Assembly: GCA_025738555.1 (NCBI GenBank)
Contig: JAOVFP010000013.1
Span: forward strand, 62,001-126,000
DNA length: 64,000 nucleotides
Source: Cyathus striatus
Lineage: Eukaryota; Basidiomycota; Agaricomycetes; Agaricales; Nidulariaceae
Reading direction: 5' to 3'
Part shown: positions 12,423 through 24,685 of the stretch, one piece after another
Layout: every line of letters starts with the position of its first letter
Position numbering within the stretch: the stretch's first letter is position 1
The notes under the pieces: model-generated
What the model saw: the letters and a program-made list of their open reading frames with translations, nothing else
What the model was told of the DNA's origin: nothing
The model's database searches: none
Made by a program: the position numbers and the translations under genes

Positions 12423-14854
12423 AATCCCTCTGTTCTAATTGCAAGAACTTGTAAGGGTTCGAACTCCATCGCTGTCATTGAGAGTTTAAGAGTCAATGAT
12501 GGCCAGCAAATCGTTTCACGAATATGCAGATAGCGATTGACGAGAAACTATAAAAACCCCTTCGCCGTCAGCAGGCCATAGTATTGGTCGCATGATAACT
12601 TCACTGCGAAGTTATATTTGTTTCCTGAGAATTTCTTTGCAGTGATGGAAAGGATGATCATAGCGATATTCTCAGAATGTTCGAAAAGAACTTCTAAGAG
12701 TTGCGTGGCCGCAGCATAGGACCTGGATTCTATTGATATCCAATTCGAATAAAGATATAAGGCCGGCAGGCGGCACAGCCCACTACCTCAACAATTTGAT
12801 TAGTAAGAACTTATCTGAGGAAGACAAAGTATAAGGACATTGATTGTATCCTGATTACACTCAGTCCTGATAAGCGGTAGTAAGATTACATAATGTGTTA
12901 TGCAAGACATATCAAACATACCGTAAAGATTGGATACTCATGGGGAGAAAATAGGCAGGCAAGACAAGTAAGGGTGATTGCAAAGAATGAGGTTAACGAG
13001 AAAGAGTGAGAGCAGTGAGGACCAGTTTAAATACCATGATCAATTGAAAGTTTTAAATAGAAATTAGGTGAGGCAATCGATGATCTGGAATACATTAGTC
13101 AATACAGAAAGGGCTGAATACTGAAAATTGTGGATTGTGCGTCGGATCCCGACCGAGTACTATAGAGACCTCCCATTACACAACAGTAGGACAGTGCACC
13201 TCTGGTGCACCTAGTGCTCCGCTCGAGCTCAGGTATTAATAAAAAGCAAAGTTTATTGAAAAGCCTAATTCATCTTACATATAGTATAATATTGTACGTA
13301 TTGTAGATGATAACAAGGAGAGCAATTTAACAGTGAATACGAGACGAGTAGAGATACGATGAAAGCACAAACAACATTGAAAGATAGAAAGAAATGAATT
13401 AAACCATAATACAATGGCCAATGGGAAGTTGAAGGCCTGCTGAATTCAAACATGACGGCGCCTCACTGTAAGACTCAAATCCAGTAGAGGGAAATTCTCC
13501 CCATGGCTGGAAACAAAGAGAACCATCGAGATTGGGCACCATGGCCTGCGACATGATGCCATAGTGAACATTGTGGTGCGACGAAGTTGAACGGTTGGTG
13601 TACTAGTAGTACGCTGGCAGCACGCTTGGTACAGCTGTTCAATTGCATAGTGATGCTGTGGTGAGCCGGTGGAGTGAAATGGGAGAGGTTGGCAGTGAGT
13701 AGGAAGCGCCCACAGGGGGACTGTTCGCAGTGTGAGGTGTTTGGTGCATCTATAGTTGTCACCTGCAAGGAAAATTTAGCAAGCGAGTTCGAGGGGGCAA
13801 CGAGCGGGGAGGGAAGACACCTTCGTAAGCGTCTTCCGATCAAACACATACATCCCGTATGACAGGCTCGTTTCGCTAGTAAACTGTCATCGCTTCCTCG
13901 TCTCCACTCAAATGCTGATCAAATTCGTATATCCTAAATATTCAAATGCAACACTGTGCTTCATTGGTTGAACACACAGTTCCTGAACCATAGAACAGAA
14001 ATAAGCCATATCCAAAGACTTATCTAGGGTTTTCATCAGCTCTTTTCCACATAATAAAGGACAAAAACTTAGTAACACTTACCTTCTCCTGGTTTCTTTC
14101 ACATCGATATTCGACCGTCAATCCCTCAAGGTAATGGCAAGGACTCAAACCCTCAACAGAGAGCCATTCCAATCGAGTCGCCAGACTATCGGATCCCCTA
14201 TAATAGGGTGCTTAAACAAACAGGAGAACTTAGGATGTCGATATTAACGATGGACATGACACCTTGGTGGGTGTGGAAAGCGAAGTATTTGGAGTCTGAC
14301 TTGGTAGTTGCTTGGCCGCAGAACACAACACAGAAACTTAAAACATGTGCAAGAGAAGAAAGAAAAACATATACATTATGCAAAGTATACACAATAAAGC
14401 GAGCATCCGAACGCGGACACATAGTTGGTGGGGAGGGGATGACAGGGCGACACTGGTCGTCATGATGTTGCCAGCCAATGCCACGCTCGTCACAGGAGGA
14501 CAGTAGGCATATTGTGTTGATGGCGATGGTGGTGCAGTTGTGGGGATGGCGAGAGTCAACGAGTAAGTATGCCAGTTGATCGTTGAGAGAAAAGACAAGA
14601 AAAGTGATATGAAACGAACCTGAATTGCGCCTCTTCTCATAACTCCCACTTATTCCGGTTTCTTGGTGATCTTGCGGAGGCATTGGATTGTCGTGGGATG
14701 GGAATAAGTGGGGCATGAAAACAAGGATGGGAGGAAAAGAAGATGGGCTGTGAGCATACATCCCCCTTCCCCCAGAAACTCCTCAACAAAGGAATAGACC
14801 TTGCAAACGAGTGCACTGTACCTGAGTTCAGCGCTTTCTAGTCATAGAACATAC
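12423..14854. other. intergenic with one end of a repeat family
   Basis: The esterase copy 2 upstream region (to about 12740) is followed at 12759-12790 by a motif shared with 60 kb and 62 kb (AAGGCCGGCA.G.GGCA..GCCCACTACCT). The remainder has frames without recognisable families (for example 13475-13849 and 14198-14761, both minus). No gene is supported. Confidence 0.4.
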
Positions 14855-15241
14855 TCAGAGGTTAGAAGGGAAGGGAGAGGAGGAAGAAAGGAGTGAACAT
14901 ACGACTTGTTTAGAAATAGAGTGCATTTCTAGTCCTATTTCGTTGTAACTCAACGTTAGTTTGCGCAGGGAGGGTAGTTTGGCATAGAGGAGATCGAAGA
15001 GGGATATCTCGATGCCTGGACGGTGGAAGGTGAGTTGATGGAGATTAGGGTAGTGGAGAGCGCCTTTACGGTGCACTGGACCTCTTGTTTCGTCAGGGTG
15101 CTCTCGACAGAAAGGGATTCTAATGAATCGATGATGGTAATGAGTGGGTCTAGACATAATGGAAAAGAGTATGAGCAAATATCGAGTGTCTTCAGTTGAA
15201 GCTGCAGTGGTGTTGGTGTTCAGGCGAATGATCTTTGTCAT
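14855..15241 (-). pseudogene. leucine-rich-repeat-like fragment (possibly F-box/LRR)
   Basis: A frame from 15241 to about 14900 has LRR-like spacing: YPNLHQLTFHRPGIEISLFD, then LPSLRKLTLSYNEIGLEM. Basidiomycetes carry hundreds of F-box/LRR genes, and this resembles their C-terminal repeats. No F-box and no complete gene is visible. It is either one exon of a small gene or a relic. The first ATG is at about 15240, just beside the 15380 hairpin repeat. Confidence 0.3.
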
Positions 15242-15379
15242 GCAACGTCACAAGGCATCTGGTAACGAGCCAATCACAAAGCGTTCCTTAGCTCCAGCCA
15301 ATCATATTACCAGAAAGTGAGATCCCGAACGCGATCCACAAATTGCCTTATAGGGGAATCCAAACCACCCTATAACCCA

Positions 15380-15400
15380 ACTACCTTAAAAGGTAGTGGG
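15380..15400. repeat. hairpin repeat end, CTACCTTAAAAGGTAG then TGGG
   Basis: This is a near-perfect palindrome followed by TGGG. The same sequence recurs at 62158-62178, and its half, CCCACTACCT, occurs at 12779, 60232 and 62290. It looks like the right end of a dispersed repeat whose left end is at about 12759. Confidence 0.5.
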
Positions 15401-15908
15401 AATTATGATTTACGTAGCGCCCCGAACAAGCTAAGTTAACTGAGAAATATTTATTATAACTTCAAGTTCCGCATGTCACATATATCACATATTCCGTACG
15501 CCACGGTCCTCGAGGTTCGCGACCAACTCGCGACCATGACAAATTGACGACTAATTAACATATTTATTGACTGATTGATAATAGCCTGTCCCTGGCCATA
15601 GCTTGCCATTTCACTGATCAGCATACATTGTATAAACGTCATACTTGGACAAGGTCCTTCGCGTAAATATTTCTTACTGGAATTGTACTGGCAAGCTCTC
15701 AATAAAAACATCGGACGCATTTGGAATAATTCCACACATAGGATAAGCTACTTAAGATGAACATGCTGAGTGTACTGCCGTGGCATCGGAGGCCCGTCCG
15801 TTCAAATAAGTGCTTACGCCTATCGCAGAAACAATAAGTCCTCGACTTTTGCGTGTTGAAAGCCATTAAAGTCGGATAGTTTGGTGTTAGATGCAAGCCC
15901 TGCACGAC

Positions 15909-16504
15909 ATAGTTCAGCAGGAGGGTTGGCTCGATCCCTTGGGCTCCGCTAGCTCGCGGGCTACTGACTCGACCTGTCTCGGCTCAAACGAAAAGGGGAG
16001 AAGTTGACAGGTAGGAGCTCATGTCAGGAACAGCTTGGTAAACGTATGATTTGGTTTCTTTTAGGATGATCAAGCGTTATGGCACAAGTGAGTCGTGACG
16101 GAACGGATGATATCGTAAACAGGTAAGCTTACTGATTACTCCATCTAATAGGTATTTTAAACGCTAAATATTATAATCAGAGTGGAAGAAATAGCTCGTA
16201 AGAGAAACGTCAGTATGGCACAAACAGCAGTAGCATGGGTTCTATCCAAGCCAGGTGAGAATAGTGTGCTATCATGGAAAACCTGTTCGTCTTTGACATT
16301 TCATTCAACAGGTGTGTCAGCCCCAATTGTGGGGACAACGTCTCTTGACAACCTGCATGACTTGATTGGTGGGGAACATCCATTTCATGCCATGTATAGG
16401 CGACTTAACAATTTATAAGTGCTATAAATCTAAAACTAACGGAAGAAGAATTGAAAACTTTGGAAGAACCGTACAAGCCACTGGCTATATACGGACACAA
16501 CTAA
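15909..16504 (+). pseudogene. aldo/keto reductase, truncated and frameshifted relic
   Basis: The conserved C-terminal half of an NADPH-dependent aldo/keto reductase is recognisable exon by exon: VGSIPWAPLARGLLTRP (about 15930-15985), MIKRYGTSES, DGTDDIVNR, VEEIARKRNVSMAQTAVAWV (about 16182-16245), GVSAPIVGTTSLDNLHDLIG and finally KLTEEELKTLEEPYKPLAIY then GHN and TAA at 16502-16504. GT-AG introns of about 50-70 bp fit between the pieces. Two defects make it a relic. The N-terminal half, with the cofactor and catalytic Tyr/Lys segments, is absent upstream. A one-base shift between GTSES and DGTDD (about 16090) breaks the frame. The family normally reduces aldehydes or ketones in the cytosol; this copy should not. 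Confidence 0.75.
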
Positions 16505-17399
16505 ATATCACGAGAGCTTCATCAGTTTCGGTGGCTATCTACTCCACCACAGTCGCTCCTTCCACTATTCATTCTTGTACATAGGATGTGTCAAGGATGT
16601 GTTCGAAGAGATGTACTCTAAAATTTGACTCGGATTTGTTGACCCAGTTATATGAACATCTCATATTGCAGAACATGCAGCTAGGATGTATTTCCATCTG
16701 ACTGGATATCGAATGACGTCTTGTATGGATATACTTAGCATCACTTAGCAGGCTGAACTTCATTTAAAACTCCAATCAGTGTTAGATTTCAAAGTAAGTA
16801 TAGTGAGGCCTCCCGACCCCCTTCATCTTGCTCAACCTCAGCTAAACCACATAGATACCCCTTTCCCCGGCTCCTCATTGTCATTCGGATCGAAGTACAG
16901 ACTCGGACGCGACTTGGATGCGAATTTGATTTAAATTAACTGCTGTCATTAATTACGTAAATGTTCAAGATAAGATCCGACAATTCAATCCAAAGTAATT
17001 ACAAACTCTCTAGTCTCAATTGTCCGTTCCCTCTCGATTTCCTCATAACGGATCTATTCCATCCACTACACTAAAAAACTAATTACACGACCATAGTACC
17101 CAAAAAGCAAGCTAAGTATATATGTACGTAAAACGACAAGCAGGGGAACAAGGTAAGGGGGAAGGGGGAGGAGAGATAAGTTAATAGCCGAAGCCGAACA
17201 AGTAAACTAAGTACATCACAAAAAAATCAAGCAAAAAACTCTTCTTTAAATGACTTTTTATATATATCCTTTTCCAAATACGGACGTCGGACAGTTCAGG
17301 GCGGTTGCGGTGCGTGAATAGTCGTACAAGCTCATCGTGAGCAAAGCGCAATAGAAAGCAGGAGGCACGGGGTGGTATACGGAAGGGGAGAAGGGACGG
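16505..17399. other. intergenic, no gene seen
   Basis: AT-rich sequence lies between the reductase relic and the 3' end of the transporter. A purine-rich run (about 17150-17180) and an AT run (about 17225-17270) occur. The latter lies just downstream of the transporter stop and may hold its 3' end. No repeats or frames of note. Confidence 0.4.
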
Positions 17400-19371
17400 T
17401 TATAAGTTATATTCGAACCAAGCAGACTTATCACCCAACCCAGGCTCCTCCTCATGCCTCGAGATTCTCGCTCTAATCTCTTTCTTCTTCTTGTTCTGGT
17501 CCCATAGGTAATACGTGTTCATACCGGACACAATAACCATGAGAACGGAGAATATAAGCAGGGTGATGGTAGCCTTGGTATATTTCGGCGCAGGAGACAG
17601 CGAACCAAGCAACCACGTAGCGAGAATACCCCCAGAGTTAGTCATAATGAATCCAATGGCAATAGCAGTAGCCCGACGCGTATGCGGCGCAGCATTGTTC
17701 GCGCTCCACGTGCACAGCGACGGAGCAAGCACATACGTCCCGGGAATGGATAAGAACAAAGAACCATACTGAACATGATGTTTCGAGGAGCCTATAAGAT
17801 CATCTGAGTAAGACACGAGTGCCAAAAATAGAAAAGAATATGGTACGTACCAAGGAACATCGCAAAGCCGATAACGCACAGCATACTAGAGAACATACAG
17901 ACGTATCCACGGCAGCGATATTTATCGGAGATATAGGCTCCGACCATGCTAACTGAAAGAAAGAAAGAAATAACCACGCGTAAGGAACGTTATTCACAGG
18001 GAGCGGATATAGAAGAACGCACGTGCGAATGCGGCGGCAAAGGGTGGAACACTCATGAGCTGAGCACGAGTAGGGCTGAACCCAAGACCTTGAACAATGG
18101 AAGGCGCGAAGTAAGCCAATCCATAAAGCACACATCCTACATAAAGCAGCAGTACGATCAGCACACCACATTCCATTCCAACCGAAGAAGAGAACTAACC
18201 ATCGAAGAAGAAAATAATAGCCAACATCCACACCTGGGGCAACTTAAATGCCATCCAGACCTCTCTCCAGCTAAACGCATCGGTCGCCTCGTCCCTGCCG
18301 CTAGCTCCGTCCTCTTTAAGCTTCGCAATAACGTAGTCCTTCTCCTTTTGATTAAAGAAGCGCGCATGCGTAGGCGAGCGAGGGAGCCAGAAAAACGACG
18401 CCATGCCAAAGAGGAAAGTGAAGAGGCCTTCGAGGATGAAGATCCATGCCCAGCCGGGGCGGTTGCCGATCCCGTCCATGTTGATGATGCCGAAGGCTAG
18501 AAGGCCAGAGAAAGCACCTGATATGGACGCCGCGGAGAAGAATGCGGAGATTCTGGTAGGTAAAAAGTTAGGGTGTGAAGTAAAATGGAATGGTGATAAG
18601 GATATGAACCTCCATTGGAGAGCCTGACGGGGGTAGAAGAAGGAAAGATATAATACGAGACCGGGGAAGACTCCGCCTTTACAAAGTGTCTGTAAGTGTA
18701 CATTCGCAGTGAGTAATGCAGAGAGAATGTACCTTCGAATAGGCCGAGGAAGAAGCGGCAGGCCAGAAGTCCACCGTAGGTTTTGACCACGCCTAATGTG
18801 CGTGCTCAATTAATAATGTAAAGGCTATCCAAGGCAACGCGGAAAACGCACCCTGTAAAGTAGTCACAATACCCCAAATGGCCAGCATAGCTGGGAGCAT
18901 AAGGTTAGGCCCCACAATCTAATGTTCACTGATAAGAATCAACCTGAAAAACTTTGTACAACACAAATGTACCTTGAGGAGTAAATTTGAAGGAAGTTCA
19001 GCGGCGATGTAGGGCACATAGGTGACAGTCAACGCGACACTGTAGTCGTGGTTTGTCATCTTGAGGTCCTTTTGCAGGCCAGCTACGCGAGCATTGCCGA
19101 GATTGGTGCGGTCCTAGGAGGCGGGTATCAGAAACGACCGAGATTAAGTGAAACATGGGGTAGCGGAACTAACCAAGAAAGAGAGGAGGTAGAATATAGC
19201 AACTACAGGCAGGATAGACAAGTCCAGCTTTCTCCATACCCTCTTTTCAAAGGCGGGGTCGACGTTGAGGGCAGGGTCGACACTGTCGTTGGTCGATCCT
19301 ATACTGCTGTCGATGCCATGTTTCTCGGGGTCGGGTGAGGAGGTGCGGGATGTCTTGAGTTCTGCCGACAT
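17400..19371 (-). CDS. MFS anion:cation symporter (Dal5/allantoate-permease-like)
   Basis: This is a plasma-membrane transporter of the major facilitator superfamily, ACS (Dal5/Tna1-like) branch, which imports organic anions such as allantoate, nicotinate or vitamins by proton symport. The ATG at 19371 starts a hydrophilic N-tail (MSAELKTSRTSSPDPEKHG). Family marks follow: EKRVWRKLDLSILPVVAIFYLLSFL (TM1), the diagnostic DRTNLGNARVAGL loop, YVPYIAAELPSNLLLK, CRFFLGLFEG, GVFPGLVLYLSFFYP, RPGWAWIFILEGL and WLPRSPTHARF. The second half has CVLYGLAYFAPSIVQGLGFS, GAYISDKYRCRG and TRRATAIAIGFIMTNSGGIL. The C-tail is charged and ends WFEYNL at TAA 17400-17402. About eight short introns are needed; all helices are accounted for and no break was noticed. 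The exact substrate cannot be read from the sequence. Confidence 0.88.
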
Positions 19372-21992
19372 TGTCCTTGGGTGAGCCAGAGACCGTTGGG
19401 GGAAGAAGGACGGGTAAGGGGCTGGCAGAGGTCCATCAGCTCCATCAACTAAATATATGTTTGCTAACTGGAATTTGGCGGAGAATCGTTGACGGGCGAA
19501 TCTTCCAATCTCACTTGGGAACAAACACAAACACAGCCAAACATCAGGCACATGTTGATAGATGTCACACACTTGGGATTAAATTGTCACATCCCCTCCC
19601 CGGACTCGGCGACCGCTCGGCTGCACACCCGTCGGCCCTTGCCTGGTCTTTCGTGAAGCGACGGGCTGTCACAACGTCTGATTCAGAACGTCTTTCGCAT
19701 CCCCGACCATCAATACTACTGCGCGGTTTCTATGTATGTGCCGACCGCCAGGGTTTCTGTTTCTACCCATCCGGACATTTCTCGCACTCACACTGACCAT
19801 CATCACATTTCGAAGATCAACAGAACTGCCTCATTCCCATGAAACTTCACAAAAACCCTACAACTACTTACACTTCTGTGAACGTCAGATGAATAAGAAT
19901 AACAGTGCCCATACGTCTGTGCGCCTACAATCCCAGGCCAAGGTACACACTAATCATTTATTTTCGTTTCGGACGAAGGGAACGAACATCTAGGTATATC
20001 AACACCGTTTTCCCTGGACCTTCTTATCGTTTAACTTGGTTTAATGGGCTTCCTTCAGGAACCAGGAAACATATGTCACCAAGTCGTCGACGTTCAGTGT
20101 AATCAATATCGCGTTTCCATAGGCATCCTTTTACCCGCCACTCTAGACTTTGCTATCCTTCCCAACCCGCTTCACTGAGATTACAACCTCACCGCATCCG
20201 AAGTCGGGCTCGCGAACAAGTAATCAAAACCCCGAACATACCAGATCATCTCACCACACTCGTCTGATACAGAAGAAGCAACTTGATCAAAATAGCACAG
20301 TACTTATGGTTTCTGTCGATGCGATGCGATGCTAAGTATGTTCATATCTATATCTCTATATCAATAATCAAACCAGTACAGTATATCCTCTCGGCCATAC
20401 TTACGGCCGCATTTCAAGCTATACTTAACATCATCTACGTAAAACACATCTACACATTCGAAAGTTTTTCACTTCACATGATCGTCAATGTGGTCCACTT
20501 TGACAAACGCCGGCGAGAGTAAATTTTAGAGTGGCCTACACAGAATGTCAATAAATGACCTCACTGATCACCTGTAGGGCTGATGATCCTTAATATGCAC
20601 AACAGCCAACTCAAACTGACAAGTCTCGTTATCTCAATCTAAAGCCTAACTCAGCCCCCATCCCTGTGGCATTCCAACGATAAGGCATAACAGCTTACCC
20701 CGCAACCATCTACACCTCCCCAAAAATCCCTATCCATCCCATCCGGACAAAACTCCTGTACGAGGCACAAAAATTCGAAGCTGATGGCCGCTGCCGAACA
20801 AGTGCTTCTTCAAAACTGAAAAGAAAACAACTCAACATGGTTATGACAACGGATGTATTAGACCCTGGGACCAAAAGCGATAGCTATCATGTGGTTGTGT
20901 GTCCAATGTCCATTTGCATAGATTTTCGATTCTCTATGTTTTTTTTGAGGGTGCGAGTGGGTGGGCTTATTAAAGAGAACCGGGGAGGATGCGACACACG
21001 GCTTTTGCGTACGGGCATTGCACTGCTTCCGCTCGGAAGAACATATTTTCATTAGTACGAAGCATGGGGTAGAACATTCTCATAGGTTAGACATTAAGCA
21101 GAAGGAGCGGAAAGCTCACTTAGATGTTGAACGTTAAAACTATACTTTTCACGTCCCTGAGTGCTGAACGTGGACAGACAGTCAGGGCATGCCAGGGTTA
21201 TGTTATCCATCCATCCCGCGACCCGTATAGTCAACTTCCGCCCTTGAAAGTTTGAGGTACAGAAAATTCAGATACTTCGGTCCTGTCTGATAATTATCTT
21301 CAGCACATACCTTATCGTAATACAGTTACGGTTAAAGTTCCAGTCCCTCTCAACCACAACGAGCGCACAAATTCCACCAAAGCAACTATGCTCCCAGCTG
21401 GCGGGAGGTGGGTCCACTCAACCGAAAAAGCTGATAAATCCCTTCCAGACCACAGTTCCAGACCGCACTCACCTCCTCGCCAGAAATTCGCAATCTTGCA
21501 CACGATGTATGTAAAAAGAAGATAGAAAAACTTTGCGAACGAGCGTGGTAGTATCGTACCCCCGTTGTAACAGTTTTTACGCTACATCCCAGGATACCCA
21601 TGCGTCTCCGCGGTAAGTAGGAGAACATGTCATATATGTAACCCCGCAAAAAAAAGTGCCAATGTACGAATGTTGCCATCACCATCACGAACGGTTGACA
21701 CCCGTACCCTCGTGGAGCACGCTGAGCATGGGAATGTTTTCGGTGCTCGCACTGAATAACATAGCAAAACGATGTAAAACAGAATAGAATCAACGAATAA
21801 CACATCCCAGGTTGTTAATGTTATAGATTGATACAGACAGTTGCGTAACTGTAGACAGGGCGAGCGTAGTAGACCTAGATAGTAAAATTACAAGATTAAA
21901 TCCAATGTCCCCAAGGAAACAAAGCGAACGACAGCGGTGGAAAACGAGGGAAAGCGGTATAGCAGTCATGAAGGGAGGTAGAGGGGTGGATT
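19372..21992. other. intergenic, no supported gene
   Basis: This stretch lies upstream of the transporter and downstream of the first DUF6534 gene. Only short frames without family resemblance were found on either strand. No repeats of note. Confidence 0.45.
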
Positions 21993-23946
21993 TTATTGTG
22001 TCAAGGCTGGTGGACCAAAATGCGGCAGCGAGGGCGTCTCAGGAATAGTCGTTTCAACTTCCTTCGTAATGGATATCCCAAATTCCACATCGGACTTGGA
22101 CCGGTTTCGAGAGGATTTACGAGTGTCGAGTTCAAAGTCAGACAGCTAACATGTAAAAGTTGGTATGAGGATCATAGTGTGTACAAGCCAACTTACAGCT
22201 GGGCCCGGTGCCCTGAAGCTTGTCGAAACGAAAGTATCAAGCTATACAAATGGGTCAGACATTTCCTACAGAAACATTCATAACTGAACGTACCGTCCTT
22301 CTCCCACTCCCACCACTACTATCACCAAAGAGTAAATTGTGTCCATTCGCAAGGTTCTCCCATCCAGCACGAGCATTCAAAGTAGACAACAAAGCATTGC
22401 TATACAACTTCGACAACGCAAAGTCCCAAAGGAAGTTTCTAAACAGCACCATTAGCTTTTAGCCAGTCTCACAACACGTCAACTTAAACACATACATCGC
22501 GGCATGCTACGTAGTTAGAAACATCGTCAGAGAACAATGTGAAATACAAAAAGCATAAGCAACGCACAGGTAAAACAAGGAAGCACACAACGTCGAGGAT
22601 CGCAAAGATAGCCGTTATAAGACCAGTCTGAACCGTAAGCCTGATAATCTAAACGTACACAACAACGTCAAGAGCAACCCTAACGCACTGGGACCGGCGC
22701 CACGAACCTTGTTTATCGTATCGTCGGTGCTCGAGAAGCCAGTCTTCCGTCGCGACTAAGCCAAGTTAGCACGACATCTCGAAGGGCAGTGTTATTTGAC
22801 GTACCAAGCTAACCGTGAGTGCTATCGTAATGATCACATCCGCGATGGCGGATGCCAAAAGCCACGTAAGAGCAGGCCAGTGCAGCTCTGGTTTTTTGGC
22901 GAATCGGCGTACGACAGTTACCGTGTGCGTTAGCCATATGCCACCGCCTTTCAAAGGTTAATGGTGTGAGTGCTATGACGATGCCAGATGTAGTTGGTAT
23001 TTACCCAAAGAGATGAGGGAAAGTATGCCTATGATCACCGATATCCACCAAGCTCTGCTGATGATCTTTATACGCCATGCTATGAATATTTGGATGGGGG
23101 TGGAGATGATAACCTATGATAACCCTTGGAGTGAGAAAAGAATATCTCGAACCATTGATTGACAACCGCTTACAGTCATCAAAGGGTCTGTCGAATTGTA
23201 ACCTCGTTGAAGTGTGCGAAAGACAAATTAATTATTCGCTACTCACCAGCAGCAAGAACTGAACGGAGGCTATTAGTTAGCCGTAACGGTGAGGTAAGAG
23301 GGGACGTACAGTGGGGAAAGAATGTGGTGGCCTCCGGTGTCGCTTATCGAGAATGTCAATTTGAGTAGGAGTACCGGTGGAGTAGCACACCCACCATAGT
23401 TTAATATCAGGGGCTCGTACATCATCGCAATATCGAATCCCGTATTCAAAGTCTCCGCGACGAACAGAAAGAGTATCTATGTAAGAAAGAGAGTAAGATA
23501 GACCGACATCCACAGGCAGGCACGATAACTTACAAAGTAGCGAAGCCATGTTGCGTCCCTGTCGCAATGAAGTAAACAAAAAAATGTTATCCGAGTAGAA
23601 CCGAATCACAAACTTCTTATACGTCCGATAGTAGATGAACACCTGGTCAACGCGAGGTCAATGACGAAATAACCGCAGAGGAAGAGCCACCGACTTGGAT
23701 AACGAGAATCTAGACCAGAATTAAGTCAGTTGGTCGTGGCACAGCAGATAAGCCCACCCACCCCAAAGAGAATCGTGTTGAGGTAGGTCCCTACGCAGAT
23801 GTTAATGGTCTATCGGCGAATGTACAAGATGGGGGATTACCAATGAGCATGGGACCAAAACTAGAAAACGAAAAACAACAAGGTCAGCAAGCGACTCCTA
23901 AGTTGGCAGTGAGAGACACGAACAGCAGCTGAACGTTTGGCGCCAT
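21993..23946 (-). CDS. DUF6534 seven-helix membrane protein, copy A
   Basis: A polytopic membrane protein of the DUF6534 family, which is widespread in mushrooms and has no known function. Exon pieces in order: MAPNVQLL|FGPMLIG (start at 23946), CVGTYLNTILFGV, DRDATWLRYF, ILFLFVAETLNTGFDIAMMY, STPIQIFIAWRI, HWPALTWLLASAIADVIITI, RRKTGFSSTDDTINK, IIRLTVQTGLITAIFAILDV, NFLWDFALSKLYSNALLSTL-NARAGW (the family's conserved C-terminal signature), then a hydrophilic tail (SKSDVEFGISITKEVE) to TAA at 21993. The first intron would use a weak donor (GTTCGT), unlike copies B and C, so the 5' splice is the least certain part. The gene is the leftmost of three tandem paralogues, all on the minus strand. 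Confidence 0.8.
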
Positions 23947-24685
23947 GCTGAACCACTTGAGGCTACTGCTGAAGCGGTCTTTTAGTGGAGGTTGGGCGCT
24001 GAATGCTCTGAGCTAAATAGGAGCTCCTGTTTAACGGGGAACTGTGTGCGACTTTGCGACTTGTCAAAGAAAGAGCGGCATCTGGCCAAAGGAACAGAAG
24101 CTGGTGGTCAGCGATATAGGTCCTTTGACGGGTCCTGGACAGAGGAGAGGCAGAAATACCTACAGGCATGGCCATGATGTGGATACCCACATACATCAAG
24201 AAGCACCTTCCCATGAATAGCTTAATACACCCATGCCGGCTCAGCACATCTTCTAACTTCTTGACTAGATATCATGTCATCAAATTCCCGTTGTCTCCGG
24301 TCATGAAACCAGCCCCCCCGCCAATGCCAGACATTCCACATAACAGACCTCAGCGCACGACACTTAGTAGAAATTCAAAACAAATGGATGAAAGGAGTCG
24401 GCCACGGAGCGGGTGAGGGAGCCGCGCGAGTCGCGCCGTCCACGTTTGACTTTGACAAATTGACGGGCGTTGAACTTTTTCAAACTTTGCACATGTTTGC
24501 CGTCTCGGCGCAACACCGCACACCGAACGCGAAGCACCGAACTTGCCATCATCGACAATTATAAAGCTTCCCCAGATTTGATTCTCTACCATACACAGAC
24601 CCCGAATTCAAAATAAAAACCGTAACACTATTAATACTGTCTAGTACCTCTCTCTAGGTGCGGGAGCGGGAGACGGGGACGGAGA
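23947..24685. other. spacer between DUF6534 copies A and B
   Basis: No coding signal beyond short frames. It should contain the promoter of copy A and the 3' end of copy B. No motif is claimed. Confidence 0.4.

Noticed and set aside
12759..15400. LTR retrotransposon pair bounded by the CCCACTACCT motifs
   Set aside because: The end motifs are inverted, not direct, and no retrotransposon protein motifs lie between them.
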